Positions 9,380 to 19,262 of a stretch of 64,000 bases of DNA are shown here, one piece after another. Every line of letters starts with the position of its first letter. The first letter of the stretch is position 1. Under the pieces are notes generated by a model, which saw only the letters and a list, made by a program, of their open reading frames with translations, did no database searches and had not been told where the DNA came from. Origin of the DNA: Sphingopyxis sp. (GTDB taxonomy: Bacteria > Pseudomonadota > Alphaproteobacteria > Sphingomonadales > Sphingomonadaceae); assembly GCA_017745175.1 (NCBI GenBank), contig JAGHZY010000020.1:97709-161708 (forward strand), read 5' to 3'. The position numbers and the translations under genes are program-made.

Positions 9380-10414
9380 ATGGCCGCCGATCTCTATGGC
9401 GAAATGCAGCTCGAGGCGCATCCGCCCGCCCGGCGGCGCTGGCGCGATTATCTTCCCGGAATGCTCGTGACCGCGATCGCCGCGCTCGCCGCGGCGTGGC
9501 TCGCCGACCATTATGCCGCGCCGATCGTGCTGATGGGGCTGCTGATCGGCCTCGCCCTCTCCTTCCTGTCGCAGGACAGCCGCACCCACGCCGGGCTCGA
9601 CCTCATGTCGCAGACCGCCCTCCGCATCGGCATCGTGCTCGTCGGCGCGCGGATCACCGCGGGGCAGCTCGCCGAGCTGGGGCCGCTGCCCTTCGCGCTG
9701 CTCGTCCTCATCATGCTCGCGGTGATCATCGTGACCGTGGGAAGCGCGCGGCTGTTCGCGCAGGACCGCCATGCCGCGCTGCTCGCGGGCGGCGCCACCG
9801 CGATCTGCGGCGCCTCGGCGGCGCTCGCGCTCTGGTCGCTGATCGGCGACCGCCGCGTCGACCAGGCGCGCTTCACGCTCACGCTCGTCGGCATCACCGT
9901 CGCGAGCGCGCTGGCGATGACGCTCTATCCCGTCCTCGCCGCCGAGCTCGGGCTGACCGACGCACAGGCGGGTTTCCTGATCGGCGCGTCGATCCATGAC
10001 GTCGCGCAGGCGATCGGCGGCGGCTTTTCCTTCTCGCCGGCCGCGGGCGAGGTCGCGACGATCGTCAAGCTGACGCGCGTCGCGCTGCTCGCGCCGATGC
10101 TGATGCTCGTCGCGCTCTGGCTGGGGCGCGGCGGCGAGGGGCGCGGCACGACGCGCATCCCGCTGCGCCTGCCGTGGTTCATTCTCGGCTTCCTTGCGGT
10201 CGCCGGGGTGAATTCGCTGGTCGCAATCCCGAAACCCGCGCAGGACGCCGCCGCGACCGGCGCGCAGGCGCTGCTGCTCCTCGCGATCGTCGCCACCGCG
10301 ATGAAGGCGCGGCTGCACCTGCTGCTCGACCAGGGATGGCGCAGCTTCGCGCCGATCGTCGTCGCGACATTGACCAGCTTCCTGCTGTCGCTCGCCGCCG
10401 CGCTCAGCCTGTGA
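9380..10414 (+). CDS. YeiH-family (UPF0324) membrane protein, putative exporter
   Basis: This integral membrane protein has about 344 residues and 10 hydrophobic helices. The family signature GGATAICGASAALALWSLIG, the GILVGARITAGQL-like segment, and the later AGFLIGASIHDVAQ stretch identify the YeiH/UPF0324 group, annotated elsewhere as putative sulfate exporters on little evidence. The frame is open from 9290. I prefer the ATG at 9380 (MAADLYGEM) because the upstream residues are not family-like; 9404 is also possible. It stands alone between tRNA-Arg and a convergent gene. Confidence 0.8.
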   Translation: MAADLYGEMQLEAHPPARRRWRDYLPGMLVTAIAALAAAWLADHYAAPIVLMGLLIGLALSFLSQDSRTHAGLDLMSQTALRIGIVLVGARITAGQLAELGPLPFALLVLIMLAVIIVTVGSARLFAQDRHAALLAGGATAICGASAALALWSLIGDRRVDQARFTLTLVGITVASALAMTLYPVLAAELGLTDAQAGFLIGASIHDVAQAIGGGFSFSPAAGEVATIVKLTRVALLAPMLMLVALWLGRGGEGRGTTRIPLRLPWFILGFLAVAGVNSLVAIPKPAQDAAATGAQALLLLAIVATAMKARLHLLLDQGWRSFAPIVVATLTSFLLSLAAALSL

Positions 10415-10453
10415 CGCCGCGCCGCCGCGACGTCATCGCAAGTCCTTCGGATT

Positions 10454-11230
10454 TCAGCCTTTCGGCAGCGCCCAGCTGACGGTCAGCTGCGTCGCGCGGC
10501 GCGGGATGTCGAGCTTCGCCTCGCTGAAATTGACCTTCTCGTTCGGCGGCAGCATCCGCACCGGGGGCTTGATCGTCCAGCTGTAGACGATCGTCCCCTG
10601 CGCATCGCGGAGTTCGGCGAGGATCGGCGGCACGCGCTGCTCGCGGTCGGTCGGGTTGATGATCACCCCCGACGCCGCGAAATAGATCGTCCCGTCGGCG
10701 AGTTCGCGATGATCCTGGTTCGGCGGCAGCTCGATCACCAGATCGGGCTCGTCGACGCCGCCCGGCAGGCCGAGCCCCTGCGCCCAGCCCGGCAGGCCGA
10801 ACCAGGCGAGGCCGGCGGTGGCGGCGATCATCAGCACGGCGGCGCTCGCGGCGATGATCGTCCAGCGTTTCGCGGGATTGCGCCGCGGACGGCGGAACGG
10901 CAGCGGCGCATCGTCCTCGGCGCGCTTCGCGCGCGGCGCGGGCTCGGGCGCGGTGGCAAAGGCAGGCGGCGGCGGAGCGGGCGCGGGCTCCGGAATGTCG
11001 GAATAGGCCGCCGCGGGAACCGGCCGCACCGCCGGTCCGGATTCCGGCGATGGCGGCACCGGCGTGCTCGACGCCGGTGGAGCGGTTTCGACCGCCGCCG
11101 CGGGCGCCGCTGCGGGTTCCTGGAACCAGCTGTGACGGCAATTGGCGCAGCGCACGGTGCGCCCCGTCGGACCGATCGCCGTATCGGGGACGACATAGCG
11201 GGTGTGGCAGGACGGGCAGGCAAGGATCAT
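10454..11230 (-). CDS. zinc-ribbon (MJ0042-type) single-pass membrane protein
   Basis: This 258-residue protein starts with an MJ0042/DUF3426-type zinc ribbon: [12 protein letters not shown] then [12 protein letters not shown], with two CxxC pairs. A long Pro/Ala-rich linker follows, then one transmembrane helix around residues 130-150 ([20 protein letters not shown]). The C-terminal extracytoplasmic domain is of the DUF3426 kind. It is divergent from ftsE, a position often seen in alphaproteobacteria. Its function is unknown; the layout suggests an envelope-linked sensor or regulator. Confidence 0.8.
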   Translation of the reverse strand: MILACPSCHTRYVVPDTAIGPTGRTVRCANCRHSWFQEPAAAPAAAVETAPPASSTPVPPSPESGPAVRPVPAAAYSDIPEPAPAPPPPAFATAPEPAPRAKRAEDDAPLPFRRPRRNPAKRWTIIAASAAVLMIAATAGLAWFGLPGWAQGLGLPGGVDEPDLVIELPPNQDHRELADGTIYFAASGVIINPTDREQRVPPILAELRDAQGTIVYSWTIKPPVRMLPPNEKVNFSEAKLDIPRRATQLTVSWALPKG

Positions 11231-11424
11231 GGGGTCCCTCTAAACACGCTGATTCGCGAGGTTGCAAGCGCCGCGTTCCACTCGCATCTTGTCCTCTGTG
11301 GATAGCCGTGCGACAGGCGGGCGGATGAGCGGACCAGCGCACCTGTTCCTTGGCCCCCTGCACGCGCATGATCGCCGGGCGTGACGCCGTGACCGACGCT
11401 CCCCCGGCACGTCCCGGCGGCGCA

Positions 11425-12120
11425 ATGGTCGAATTCGACGGTGTCGGGCTGCGCTATGGCCCCGATGCCGAGATTCTCTGCGACATCAGCTTCAACCTTC
11501 AGCCGGGCAGCTTCTATTTCCTCACCGGCGCGTCGGGCGCGGGGAAGACGTCGCTCCTCAAAATGCTCTATCTCGCGCAGCGTCCGAGCCGCGGCATCGT
11601 GCGGCTGTTCGGCGAAGATCTGGTCGCGATGCCGCGCCACCGCCTGCCCGGCTTTCGCCGCCGCATCGGCGTCGTGTTCCAGGACTTCCGGCTGATCCCG
11701 CATCTGAGCGCGCGCGACAATATCGCGCTGCCGCTGCGCATCGCGGGGGTGAGCGAGGAGGATCTGTCGGGACCCGTCGGCGAGATGCTGAGCTGGATCG
11801 GGCTCGGCGACCGCGCCGACGCGCGCCCGGCGACGCTGTCGGGCGGCGAGCAGCAGCGCGTCGCGATCGCGCGCGCGGTGATCGCGCGCCCGCAACTGCT
11901 CGTCGCCGACGAACCGACGGGCAACGTCGATCCCGAGATGGCGATGCGCCTTCTGGGGCTCTTCGAGGCATTGAACCGCCTCGGCACCACGGTCGTCGTC
12001 GCGACGCACGATATCCATCTGATCAGCCGCATCGAAAATGCGCAGATGATGCGGCTCGAGCGGGGCCGGCTGTCCGACCCCACCGGCGCGCTGCGCTATC
12101 CGCCGGCGAACAAGGCGTGA
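11425..12120 (+). CDS. ftsE: cell division ATP-binding protein FtsE
   Basis: This is the ABC ATPase partner of FtsX, which controls septal peptidoglycan hydrolysis. The Walker A motif is GASGAGKTSLL, the signature LSGGEQQRVAIARA, and Walker B LLVADEPTGNVD, followed by the H-loop ATHD. From the chosen ATG the length is 231 residues, close to the usual about 220-230. In-frame upstream starts (11350, 11368, GTG 11391) would add a proline-rich tail, so the exact start is uncertain. ftsX follows after 10 bases. Confidence 0.93.
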   Translation: MVEFDGVGLRYGPDAEILCDISFNLQPGSFYFLTGASGAGKTSLLKMLYLAQRPSRGIVRLFGEDLVAMPRHRLPGFRRRIGVVFQDFRLIPHLSARDNIALPLRIAGVSEEDLSGPVGEMLSWIGLGDRADARPATLSGGEQQRVAIARAVIARPQLLVADEPTGNVDPEMAMRLLGLFEALNRLGTTVVVATHDIHLISRIENAQMMRLERGRLSDPTGALRYPPANKA

Positions 12121-12130
12121 CGGGTCGCCG

Positions 12131-13036
12131 ATGATCATCCCGCGCGTTCCCGTCCAGCATCGCCGGCTGCTTCCCGACCGCCGCCTGTCGGGGCCGACGC
12201 CGTGGGTCATCGCAATATTGATGATGCTTACCCTGCTCGCCGCCGCCGCCGGGGTCGGCCTCGCGCGCTCGGCGGGCGCGATCGGCAGCGCGATCGCCGG
12301 CCGCGTCACGGTCCAGATCGTCACCGCCAACCCCGAAACGCGCGCCGGACAGGCGGCCGCCTTCCGCCGCGCCGCCGCCGCGCGGCCCTTTGTCCTCGCC
12401 GCGCGCACGGTCGGGCAGGACGAGCTCAGGGCGACCCTCGGCCAGTGGTTCGGCAGCGCCGAGGGCGACGACCCGCTGCTCAAATCGCTCCCGCTGCCGG
12501 CGTTGGTCGATGTCGATCTGGCGGAGGGAGACCGCCGCGGCCAGATGCGCGCGCTGCGCGCCCTCGTCGCGCGCGAGGCGCCGGGCGCGCGGATCATCCC
12601 GCACGCCGAATGGCTCGGCCCCGTCGCCCGGCTCATCCGCTCGCTCGCGTGGATCGCGGGCGCGATGGTGCTGCTGATGACCGCGGCGAGCGCAGCGGTG
12701 GTGATCATGACCGCGCGCGCCGCGCTCGGCACCCATTTCGCGACGATCGAGATGCTTCATATGATCGGCGCGACCGACCGCCAGATCACGCGGCTGTTCC
12801 AGCGGCGCATCGCGATCGATACCGCCTATGGCATCGCGCTCGGCAGCTTGGTCGCCGCGGCGATCCTGCTCCTGATCGGCTGGCAATGGTCGGGGGTCAC
12901 CGCCGGCCTCGCCGCGACCGCGTCGCTCGGCGCCGCGGGATGGGCGCTCTTGCTGGCGCTCCCGCTATTGGCTATCGCGCTCGCAGCCCTCACCGCACGC
13001 CAGACGCTGCTCGCGGCGCTCAAGAAGATATTATGA
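12131..13036 (+). CDS. ftsX: cell division protein FtsX-like permease
   Basis: This 301-residue membrane partner of FtsE has the expected plan. TM1 is near residues 25-45 (PWVIAILMMLTLLAAAAGVG). A periplasmic domain follows, and then three C-terminal helices of the FtsX/MacB permease fold, with the ATIEMLHMIGATDRQI coupling segment. In E. coli this complex activates envelope amidases during division. It lies directly after ftsE and its stop overlaps the next start by ATGA. Confidence 0.9.
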   Translation: MIIPRVPVQHRRLLPDRRLSGPTPWVIAILMMLTLLAAAAGVGLARSAGAIGSAIAGRVTVQIVTANPETRAGQAAAFRRAAAARPFVLAARTVGQDELRATLGQWFGSAEGDDPLLKSLPLPALVDVDLAEGDRRGQMRALRALVAREAPGARIIPHAEWLGPVARLIRSLAWIAGAMVLLMTAASAAVVIMTARAALGTHFATIEMLHMIGATDRQITRLFQRRIAIDTAYGIALGSLVAAAILLLIGWQWSGVTAGLAATASLGAAGWALLLALPLLAIALAALTARQTLLAALKKIL

Positions 13037-13563
13037 TCAAGCGCCTGATTTCCCTTTTATTTCTGGCCTGGGTTCTCGGCTTCGCCTGGTTTGCGCTGTT
13101 GTTGCCGCTGCCCGCCGGCGCGCAAAAGACCGACGCGATCGTCGTGCTCACCGGCGGTCCGGGACGCATCGACCGTGCGCTCGAACGGCTCGAGGCGGGC
13201 GACGCCAGGCGCCTGCTCATCAGCGGCGTCGCGCGCGAGGTCAAGCCGCGCGAGCTTGCCGCCGAATATGGGCGCCCGGTCAGCCTGTTCGAATGCTGCA
13301 TCGCGCTGGGGTTCGAGGCCGAGGATACGCGCTCGAACGCGACCGAGGTCGCGACCTGGGCGCAGCGCCGCAAGTACCGGAGCATCCGGCTGATCACCAC
13401 CGACTGGCATATGCGCCGCGCCGAATATGAAATCGGGCGCGCGGTCGGCGACAAGGTCACGATCCTGCCCGACGCGGTGCGCAGCCAGCCCGGCTTCGCG
13501 ACGCTGTTCCGCGAATATCATAAATATCTCGCGGGGCTGGCGGGCGGGCTGCTCGGCCTTTAA
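13033..13563 (+). CDS. YdcF-family (DUF218) envelope protein
   Basis: This 176-residue protein has an N-terminal membrane anchor or signal helix (residues 4-24). A DUF218 fold follows, with the DAIVVLTGGPGRIDRAL, RRLLISGVA and TTDWHMRRAEYE motifs. Members of this family, such as E. coli YdcF/SanA/ElyC, are envelope proteins linked to cell-wall homeostasis; the reaction is unclear. The start overlaps the ftsX stop (ATGA), so it is translationally coupled to ftsEX, and plsC follows 11 bases later. Confidence 0.85.
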   Translation: MIKRLISLLFLAWVLGFAWFALLLPLPAGAQKTDAIVVLTGGPGRIDRALERLEAGDARRLLISGVAREVKPRELAAEYGRPVSLFECCIALGFEAEDTRSNATEVATWAQRRKYRSIRLITTDWHMRRAEYEIGRAVGDKVTILPDAVRSQPGFATLFREYHKYLAGLAGGLLGL

Positions 13564-13574
13564 GAGCAGCGCCG

Positions 13575-14294
13575 ATGCGCTACACCGTCGCCCTTCTCCG
13601 CTCGATCCCCTTCTGGCTGCTGTTCGTCCTGATGAGCAGCATCAGCTCGATCGGCGCCGTGATCTCGCTCCCCGTCTCGCACCGCGCGACGATCTGGTTC
13701 GTGCGAATCTGGGCGCAGTTCCACCGGCTGATCTGCCGCTTCGTGCTCGGGCAAAGGATCGTCGTCGAGGGTGAGATGCCCGACAGCCCGGTGCTGTATG
13801 TCTTCAAGCATGAATCGGCGTTCGAGACGATCGAACAGCCGATGCTGTTCAGGCATCCCGCGGTGTTCGCCAAGGAAGAGCTGTTCTCGATCCCCGTCTG
13901 GGGGCAGGCGGCGCATTTCTACGGGCTGATCCCCGTCGACCGCGACGGCGGCGGCAAGGCGATGCGCGCGATGCTCGGCGCGGCAAAGGCGGCGCTTGCG
14001 AAGGGCCGGCCGCTCGTTCTCTTCGCCGAGGGTACGCGCGTTCCGCACGGACAGGCGCCGGAGCTGCGGTCGGGCTTCGCGGGGGTCTATCGCCTGCTCG
14101 GCGTCCCGGTGATCCCCGTCGCGGTCGACAGCGGCATCGCCTATCCGCCGCGCAAATGGGTCAAATGGCCGGGCACGATCACCTACCGGGTCGGCGAAAC
14201 CATTCCCGCCGGCCTGCCGCGTGACGAGGCCGAAGCGCGCGTGCGCACGGCGATCAACGCGCTGAACCCGCCCGAGGCGTTGCTCGAAGCCTGA
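13575..14294 (+). CDS. 1-acyl-sn-glycerol-3-phosphate acyltransferase-like protein (PlsC family)
   Basis: This 239-residue inner-membrane enzyme is predicted to acylate lysophosphatidate to phosphatidate. After an N-terminal helix it carries the acyltransferase block I as KHESAFET (His-x4-Glu rather than His-x4-Asp, a variant seen in related proteobacterial enzymes). Block III is LFAEGTRVPHG and block IV is VIPVAVDSG. It is last in the ftsE-ftsX-ydcF-like operon. Two hairpin repeats follow. A lysophospholipid acyltransferase of different specificity is possible. Confidence 0.87.
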   Translation: MRYTVALLRSIPFWLLFVLMSSISSIGAVISLPVSHRATIWFVRIWAQFHRLICRFVLGQRIVVEGEMPDSPVLYVFKHESAFETIEQPMLFRHPAVFAKEELFSIPVWGQAAHFYGLIPVDRDGGGKAMRAMLGAAKAALAKGRPLVLFAEGTRVPHGQAPELRSGFAGVYRLLGVPVIPVAVDSGIAYPPRKWVKWPGTITYRVGETIPAGLPRDEAEARVRTAINALNPPEALLEA

Positions 14295-14297
14295 TCG

Positions 14298-14373
14298 TCG
14301 CCCCCGCGAACGCGGGGACCGCTGGCGACCTCATGCAGCACTGTTAGCGGCCCCCGCCTTCGCGGGGACGACG
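14298..14373. repeat. paired REP-like palindromes (CCCCGCG..CGCGGGG)
   Basis: Two short hairpins, 14302-14317 (ccccgcg-aa-cgcgggg) and 14352-14367 (ccccgc-cttc-gcgggg), lie between convergent plsC and tyrC. They are of the dispersed intergenic type and may also end transcription from both sides. Confidence 0.75.
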
Positions 14374-14379
14374 AATGAC

Positions 14380-15282
14380 CTAATGCTTGCGCCCGAAATC
14401 GGGCGCAGCGTCATCCTGCCCCTGTTCGATGATCGAGCGCCGGATCGCGCGCGTGCGCGTGAACCAGTCCTCGAGCTTGGCGCCGTCGCCGCGGCGGATC
14501 GCCTGCTGGAGCACGGTCAGATCCTCGTTGAAGCGCTGGAGCGTCGCGAGCACCGCATCCCTGTTGGCGAGGAACACGTCGCGCCACATCACCGGGTCGC
14601 TCGCCGCGATGCGCGTGAAGTCGCGGAAACCGCCCGCCGAATATTTGATCACTTCGCTCTCGGTGACTTCCTCGAGCTCGCTCGCGGTACCGACGATGGT
14701 GTAGGCGATCAGGTGCGGAAGATGGCTCGTCACCGCGAGCACCATGTCGTGGTGCGCGGCGTCCATGAGCTCGACCCGCGCGCCGAGCGCCTGCCAGAAG
14801 GACGTCACTGCCGTCACAGCGTCTTCGGACGCACCCGCGGCGGGGGTGACGATGCACCAGCGCCCCTCGAACAGCGTCGAAAAACCGGCGGCCGGACCGC
14901 TGTTCTCGGTTCCCGCGACCGGATGTGCGGGAATGACGACATGATCGGGGAGCGCCGCGGCGAGCGCGTTGGCGACGCCGGCTTTCGACGAACCGACGTC
15001 CGAAATGATCGCATCCGCCTTCAGCCCCGGCGCGATGGCGGCGGCGGCATCGGCCATCCGTCCGACCGGAACCGCCAGAATGACCAGATCGGCGTCGGTC
15101 ACCGCCGCGACGGGATCGTCGGCGATCGTGTCGCAAAAGCCGAGTTCGTGCGCCGCCGCGCGGACCGCGTCGCTGGCATCATGGCCGGTGACCGTCACCG
15201 CCGGCAGCCTTTCCCCGATCGCGCGCGCGATCGACGAGCCGATCAGGCCGAGCCCGACAATGGCGACGCGTTCGATCGCCAT
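14380..15282 (-). CDS. tyrC: prephenate/arogenate dehydrogenase family protein
   Basis: The enzyme oxidatively decarboxylates prephenate or arogenate in tyrosine biosynthesis. The 300 residues open with an NAD(P)-binding Rossmann motif VAIVGLGLIGSSIARAIG (residues 5-22). The family pattern continues with VILAVPVG, SDVGSSKAGV, the HPVAGTENSGP loop, and the HLPHLIAYT and SAGGFRDFTRIA segments of the helical dimerisation domain. Its ATG (15280-15282) overlaps the hisC stop, so the two are translationally coupled. This hisC-tyrC arrangement is common in alphaproteobacteria. The sequence alone does not separate prephenate from arogenate preference. Confidence 0.92.
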   Translation of the reverse strand: MAIERVAIVGLGLIGSSIARAIGERLPAVTVTGHDASDAVRAAAHELGFCDTIADDPVAAVTDADLVILAVPVGRMADAAAAIAPGLKADAIISDVGSSKAGVANALAAALPDHVVIPAHPVAGTENSGPAAGFSTLFEGRWCIVTPAAGASEDAVTAVTSFWQALGARVELMDAAHHDMVLAVTSHLPHLIAYTIVGTASELEEVTESEVIKYSAGGFRDFTRIAASDPVMWRDVFLANRDAVLATLQRFNEDLTVLQQAIRRGDGAKLEDWFTRTRAIRRSIIEQGQDDAAPDFGRKH

Positions 15283-16397
15283 CAGCCGGCCAGCGCGGCG
15301 CGGATCGCCGCGGCCAGCCCGCGCGTTTCGTCCTCGGTGCCGATCGTCATGCGCAGCGCGTCGGGCAACCCCTGCCCCGGCAGCCAGCGAACGATATAGC
15401 CCGCATCCATCAGCCGGCCGTACACCGTCTCGGCACTGGTCTTGCCCTCGAACAGCACGAGCAGGAAATTGCACGCCGACGGCACGACGCGCACGCCATG
15501 ATTGCCGAGGCTTTCGAGTTCGCCCGCCAGCCACGCGCGCCATTTCGCATTATGCTCGCGGCTGTGGTTCACGAACGCGTCGTCGCCGAGCGCCGCGACC
15601 GCCGCCGCCTGCCCCGCGCGCGTGACGTTGAACGGCAGGCGGATGCGGTGCAGCGCCGAAATCACGTCGGCGTGCGCATAGCCCCAGCCGATGCGCTCGG
15701 CGGCGAGCCCGTGGATCTTCGAAAAGGTGCGCGTGATGAACACATTCGGCTGCGTTTTCGCGAGTTCCAGCCCGCCGTCATCCTCGGCGTCCGAAAGATA
15801 TTCGCTATAGGCTTGGTCGATCACGAACAGGACATTCTTCGGCAGCCCCGCATAGAGCCGCGCAACCTCTTCGCGCGTCGCGAGCGTGCCCGTCGGATTG
15901 TTCGGATTGGCGAGATAGACGACGCGTGTCCGCTCGGTCACCGCGGCGAGCAGCGCATCGACGTCGGTCGCATAGTCGCGGTCGTCGGCCTCGACGGGTA
16001 CCGCGCCGACGCGTCGCGCCGCGATTTCATAGACCGCAAAGCCATAGCGGACGTAGAGAATCTCGTCGCCCGCCCCCGCATAGGTCCCCGCCGCGAGATG
16101 CAGCAGCTCGTCGGACCCGTTGCCGCAGATCACCCGCGCCGGGTCGATCCCGAACTTCGCCGCGATCGTCTCGCGAAGCTCGATCGACCCCGGATCGGGG
16201 TAGCGCGACAGCGCATCGGGCGCCGCCTGTGCCGCCGCAAACGCCGCGCGCGCTTTCGCGCCTGTTCCGAGCGGATTTTCATTCGCGCTCAGCTTGATCA
16301 GCGGGCGCCCGTCGGCGCCAGCCGACTTGCCGGGAACGTAAGGAGCGATGCCGCTGATCCACGGCTTGGGCGTGAGGGTCGAGGTCGTGTCGGTCAT
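15282..16397 (-). CDS. hisC: histidinol-phosphate aminotransferase
   Basis: This 371-residue PLP enzyme is predicted to transaminate imidazole-acetol phosphate, and often also aromatic keto acids. Visible class-I/II aminotransferase features are LSANENPLG (residues 37-45), [19 protein letters not shown] (161-170), DQAYSEY, and the PLP lysine K227 in [18 protein letters not shown]. It is coupled to tyrC downstream, which fits a role in tyrosine and phenylalanine synthesis as well as histidine. It is divergent from metX with 79 bases between starts. Confidence 0.93.
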   Translation of the reverse strand: MTDTTSTLTPKPWISGIAPYVPGKSAGADGRPLIKLSANENPLGTGAKARAAFAAAQAAPDALSRYPDPGSIELRETIAAKFGIDPARVICGNGSDELLHLAAGTYAGAGDEILYVRYGFAVYEIAARRVGAVPVEADDRDYATDVDALLAAVTERTRVVYLANPNNPTGTLATREEVARLYAGLPKNVLFVIDQAYSEYLSDAEDDGGLELAKTQPNVFITRTFSKIHGLAAERIGWGYAHADVISALHRIRLPFNVTRAGQAAAVAALGDDAFVNHSREHNAKWRAWLAGELESLGNHGVRVVPSACNFLLVLFEGKTSAETVYGRLMDAGYIVRWLPGQGLPDALRMTIGTEDETRGLAAAIRAALAG

Positions 16398-16476
16398 GCC
16401 GCGGCGTTTAACGGCTGTGCGTCACGAGTCCAGTACGTTGACAGGGTGCGCGCGCCCGCTTAGCCCCGCGCGAACC

Positions 16477-17601
16477 ATGGCGAGCCTGCTTCACGATATC
16501 CGGCACCAGAGCGTGACGATCAACGCGCCGCTGCCGCTCGACAGCGGACAGGTGCTGCCGTCGGTGACGATCGCGTATCAGAGCTATGGCGCGCTCGATG
16601 CCGACAGGTCGAACGCGGTGCTGATCTGCCACGCGCTCACCGGCGACCAATATGTCGCGAGCGACCATCCCGGAACGGGGAAACCCGGCTGGTGGGCGCG
16701 CATGGTCGGCCCCGGCAAGCCGATCGACACCGACCGCTTCCACGTCATCTGCGCCAATGTGCTCGGCAGCTGCATGGGGACGAGCGGCCCCGCGACCCCC
16801 GATGCGGCGACCGGTGCGCCGCTCGGCATGCAGTTCCCCGTCATCACGATCACCGACATGGTGCGCGCGCAGGCGATGCTGCTCGACCATCTCGGCATTT
16901 CGCGCCTCCACGCCGTCGTCGGCGGGTCGATGGGGGGCATGCAGACGCTCGCGTGGGCCGCGACCTATCCCGACCGGCTTGCCTCGGCGCTCGTCATCGC
17001 CAGCGCGGCGCGCCATTCGGCGCAGAATATTGCGTTCCACGAGGTCGGACGGCAGGCTATCATGGCCGACCCCGACTGGCAGAACGGGCAATATTACAGC
17101 AGCGCGCGCCCCCCCACCAAGGGCCTCGCGGTCGCGCGCATGGCGGCGCACATCACCTATCTGTCCGAGGCAGGGCTGACCGAGAAATTCGGCCGCCGCC
17201 TGCAGGCGCGCGACATCAAGAGCTTCGGCTTCGACGCCGACTTCCAGATCGAATCCTATCTCCGCTATCAGGGACTCGCCTTCACCGACCGCTTCGACGC
17301 CAACGCCTATCTCTATATCACGCGCGCAATGGACTATTTCGACCTCGCCGATCCGCACGACGGGCGGCTGGCCGGCGCCTTCGCCGGCGCAAAGGACGTG
17401 CGCTTCACGCTCGTCAGCTTCGACACCGACTGGCTCTATCCGACCTCCGAATCGCGCCGCGTCGTGCAGGCGCTGCAGAGCGTCGGCGCGGCGGCGAGCT
17501 TCGTCGAGCTGTCGGCGCCCTTCGGCCACGACAGCTTCCTCCTCGATGTCCCCGCGCTCGACCGCCTCGTCGCAGGGTCCCTGCGGGCGGGGCTGGCATG
17601 A
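16477..17601 (+). CDS. metX: homoserine O-acetyltransferase
   Basis: This enzyme acylates homoserine as the first committed step to methionine. The 374 residues have the alpha/beta-hydrolase fold of MetX. The oxyanion-side segment is [10 protein letters not shown], the nucleophile S151 lies in [10 protein letters not shown], the acid Asp is in [10 protein letters not shown], and the catalytic His is in GHDSFLL. The ATG at 16477 starts the conserved N-terminus; the longer open frame overlaps hisC antisense. It heads a coupled metX-GNAT-metW operon, and metX-metW pairing supports the call. Acetyl versus succinyl specificity cannot be decided by eye. Confidence 0.93.
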   Translation: MASLLHDIRHQSVTINAPLPLDSGQVLPSVTIAYQSYGALDADRSNAVLICHALTGDQYVASDHPGTGKPGWWARMVGPGKPIDTDRFHVICANVLGSCMGTSGPATPDAATGAPLGMQFPVITITDMVRAQAMLLDHLGISRLHAVVGGSMGGMQTLAWAATYPDRLASALVIASAARHSAQNIAFHEVGRQAIMADPDWQNGQYYSSARPPTKGLAVARMAAHITYLSEAGLTEKFGRRLQARDIKSFGFDADFQIESYLRYQGLAFTDRFDANAYLYITRAMDYFDLADPHDGRLAGAFAGAKDVRFTLVSFDTDWLYPTSESRRVVQALQSVGAAASFVELSAPFGHDSFLLDVPALDRLVAGSLRAGLA

Positions 17602-18029
17602 CCGGGACCTGGCGCCTGTCCTTCGACGCGTCCGACATGCAGGTCGATGCGATCCACACCTTTCTGGCGCAGAGCTACTGGGCCGCGAACATCGCGCGCG
17701 CCGTCGTCGAGCGCGCGATTGCCGGGTCGCTCTGCGTCGGCGTCTTCGCGCCCGGCGGCGAGCAGGTCGGCTTCGCGAGAGTCGTCACCGATCGCGCGAC
17801 CTTCGCGTACCTCGCCGACGTCTATGTGCTCGAGGCGCATCGCGGGCACGGCCTCGCCGCGCGCATGGTGACCGCACTGCACGATCACCCCGAGCTGCAG
17901 GGCTTGCGGCGCTGGATGCTCGCGACCAGCGACGCCCACGGCCTTTATGCCGCGCTCGGCTGGACCGCGGTCGAGGACAATGCACCGTTCATGCAGCGGC
18001 ATTTCCCCGACGTCTACAGGCGGGCCTGA
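17598..18029 (+). CDS. GNAT-family N-acetyltransferase
   Basis: This 143-residue protein has the GNAT acetyl-CoA fold: the strand-loop [17 protein letters not shown] (a variant of the RxxGxG/A pyrophosphate loop), preceded by [17 protein letters not shown]. The C-terminal [13 protein letters not shown] and [10 protein letters not shown] match a common stand-alone GNAT subgroup. The start overlaps the metX stop by ATGA, and its stop overlaps metW by one base, so it is translated with methionine genes. The acyl acceptor is unknown. Confidence 0.88.
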   Translation: MTGTWRLSFDASDMQVDAIHTFLAQSYWAANIARAVVERAIAGSLCVGVFAPGGEQVGFARVVTDRATFAYLADVYVLEAHRGHGLAARMVTALHDHPELQGLRRWMLATSDAHGLYAALGWTAVEDNAPFMQRHFPDVYRRA

Positions 18030-18616
18030 TGGTGAAGCTGCGCCCCGATCTGGCGATCATCGCCGATGCCGTTCCCGCAACCGCGCGCGTGCTCGACGTC
18101 GGCTGCGGCGACGGCGAACTGATGGCGGCGCTGCAGGGCAAGGGCGTCGATGCCCGCGGGCTCGAGATCGATCCCGACAATGTCACCGCCGCGATCGCGC
18201 GCGGCCAATCGGTCGTGCAGGGCGACGCCAACCGCGACCTCGCCGACTATCCCGACGACGCCTTCGACTATGCGATCCTCTCGCAGACGCTACAGACCAC
18301 CGAGCGCCCCGATCGCGTGATCGACGAGTTGCTGCGCATCGCGCCGCGCGCCTTCGTCAGCTTTCCCAATTTCGCGCACTGGCGTGTCCGGCTCGCTCTG
18401 CTGTGGAACGGGCGGATGCCGGTGACGCGGCTGCTGCCCGTTGCCTGGTACGAAACGCCGAACATCCACCATGTCACGGTCAGCGACTTTCGCGACCTTG
18501 TCCGCATGAAGGGCATCGCCGTCGAGCGCGTCTGGCACCTCTCGGGCGACCGGCCGGCGAGCGACGCCGCGGCAAGCTGGCGCGCCGAACATGCGATCTT
18601 CCTGATCGCGCGCTGA
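18029..18616 (+). CDS. metW: methionine biosynthesis protein MetW
   Basis: This 195-residue protein resembles a class-I SAM-dependent methyltransferase, with motif I VLDVGCGDGELM near residues 22-33. The MetW pattern LSQTLQTTERPD, FVSFPNFAHWRVR and the MPVTRLLPVAWYETPNIHH stretch (split) are diagnostic. MetW works with MetX in methionine synthesis in many proteobacteria. It is last in the metX operon and its stop is 1 base from the convergent TetR stop. Confidence 0.93.
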   Translation: MVKLRPDLAIIADAVPATARVLDVGCGDGELMAALQGKGVDARGLEIDPDNVTAAIARGQSVVQGDANRDLADYPDDAFDYAILSQTLQTTERPDRVIDELLRIAPRAFVSFPNFAHWRVRLALLWNGRMPVTRLLPVAWYETPNIHHVTVSDFRDLVRMKGIAVERVWHLSGDRPASDAAASWRAEHAIFLIAR

Positions 18617-18617
18617 T

Positions 18618-19262
18618 TCAGTCGCGTTTCTTCAGCCCGTTCGCGAGCAGGTCGTTCGCGATGCGCGCGATTTCCGATATGTCGCTCCCGGTGTCCCACA
18701 GGCCGTAGCGCATCCCGAGAAACACGTTCATCCCGCCGATCGCCCACGCGTGAATCTCGCTGACGTCGCCGCGGATCTCGCCACGCGCCGCGCCTTTCTC
18801 GAGCCGCTGGCGCACGCGCGCGACCGTCGTTTCATAGTGGCGCCGATAGCTCGCATAATCGACGAACTCGGCCTCGTCGATGATGCGGTAGATCTCCTTG
18901 TGCTCGCGCACGAAGCCGAGGTAGGATTCGAGCCCGATGCGTTCGGCGCTGATCTCGTCGGGCGCCGCCTGGACGAGCGGCGTGACATGGTCGCGCAATT
19001 GTTCGCTCATATAGCGGACGAGCGCCTGGAAGATCGCCTCCTTCGAATCGAAATAGGTATAGAAGCTGCCGAGCGCGGTCCCCGCACGACGTGTGATCGC
19101 GCTGATCGACGCCTCGTGAAACCCGCGCTCGCCGAATTCGATCGCCGCGGCATCGAGCAGCTTGCGCAGCGTCCGCCGCCCGCGCTCGGTGCGCGGGGTC
19201 TTGTCGCGCGCGTCGCCCGCGCCCACCCCCGCCTGTTCCGTTCCGGCTTGTGGCTGATCCAT
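18618..19262 (-). CDS. TetR-family transcriptional regulator
   Basis: This 214-residue repressor-type protein has an N-terminal HTH: RKLLDAAAIEFGERGFHEASISAITRRAG followed by the YTYFDSKEAIFQAL recognition region (both split over residues about 33-78). The C-terminal ligand domain is of the AcrR kind. The ATG at 19262 starts a typical acidic, low-complexity leader; the frame is open further upstream but without family character. It is divergent from the second TonB receptor gene, which it probably controls. Confidence 0.9.
   Translation of the reverse strand: MDQPQAGTEQAGVGAGDARDKTPRTERGRRTLRKLLDAAAIEFGERGFHEASISAITRRAGTALGSFYTYFDSKEAIFQALVRYMSEQLRDHVTPLVQAAPDEISAERIGLESYLGFVREHKEIYRIIDEAEFVDYASYRRHYETTVARVRQRLEKGAARGEIRGDVSEIHAWAIGGMNVFLGMRYGLWDTGSDISEIARIANDLLANGLKKRD

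Noticed and set aside
16398..16476. SAM riboswitch upstream of metX
   Set aside because: I looked for a SAM-II-like core in the 79-base gap and saw no convincing pseudoknot pattern.
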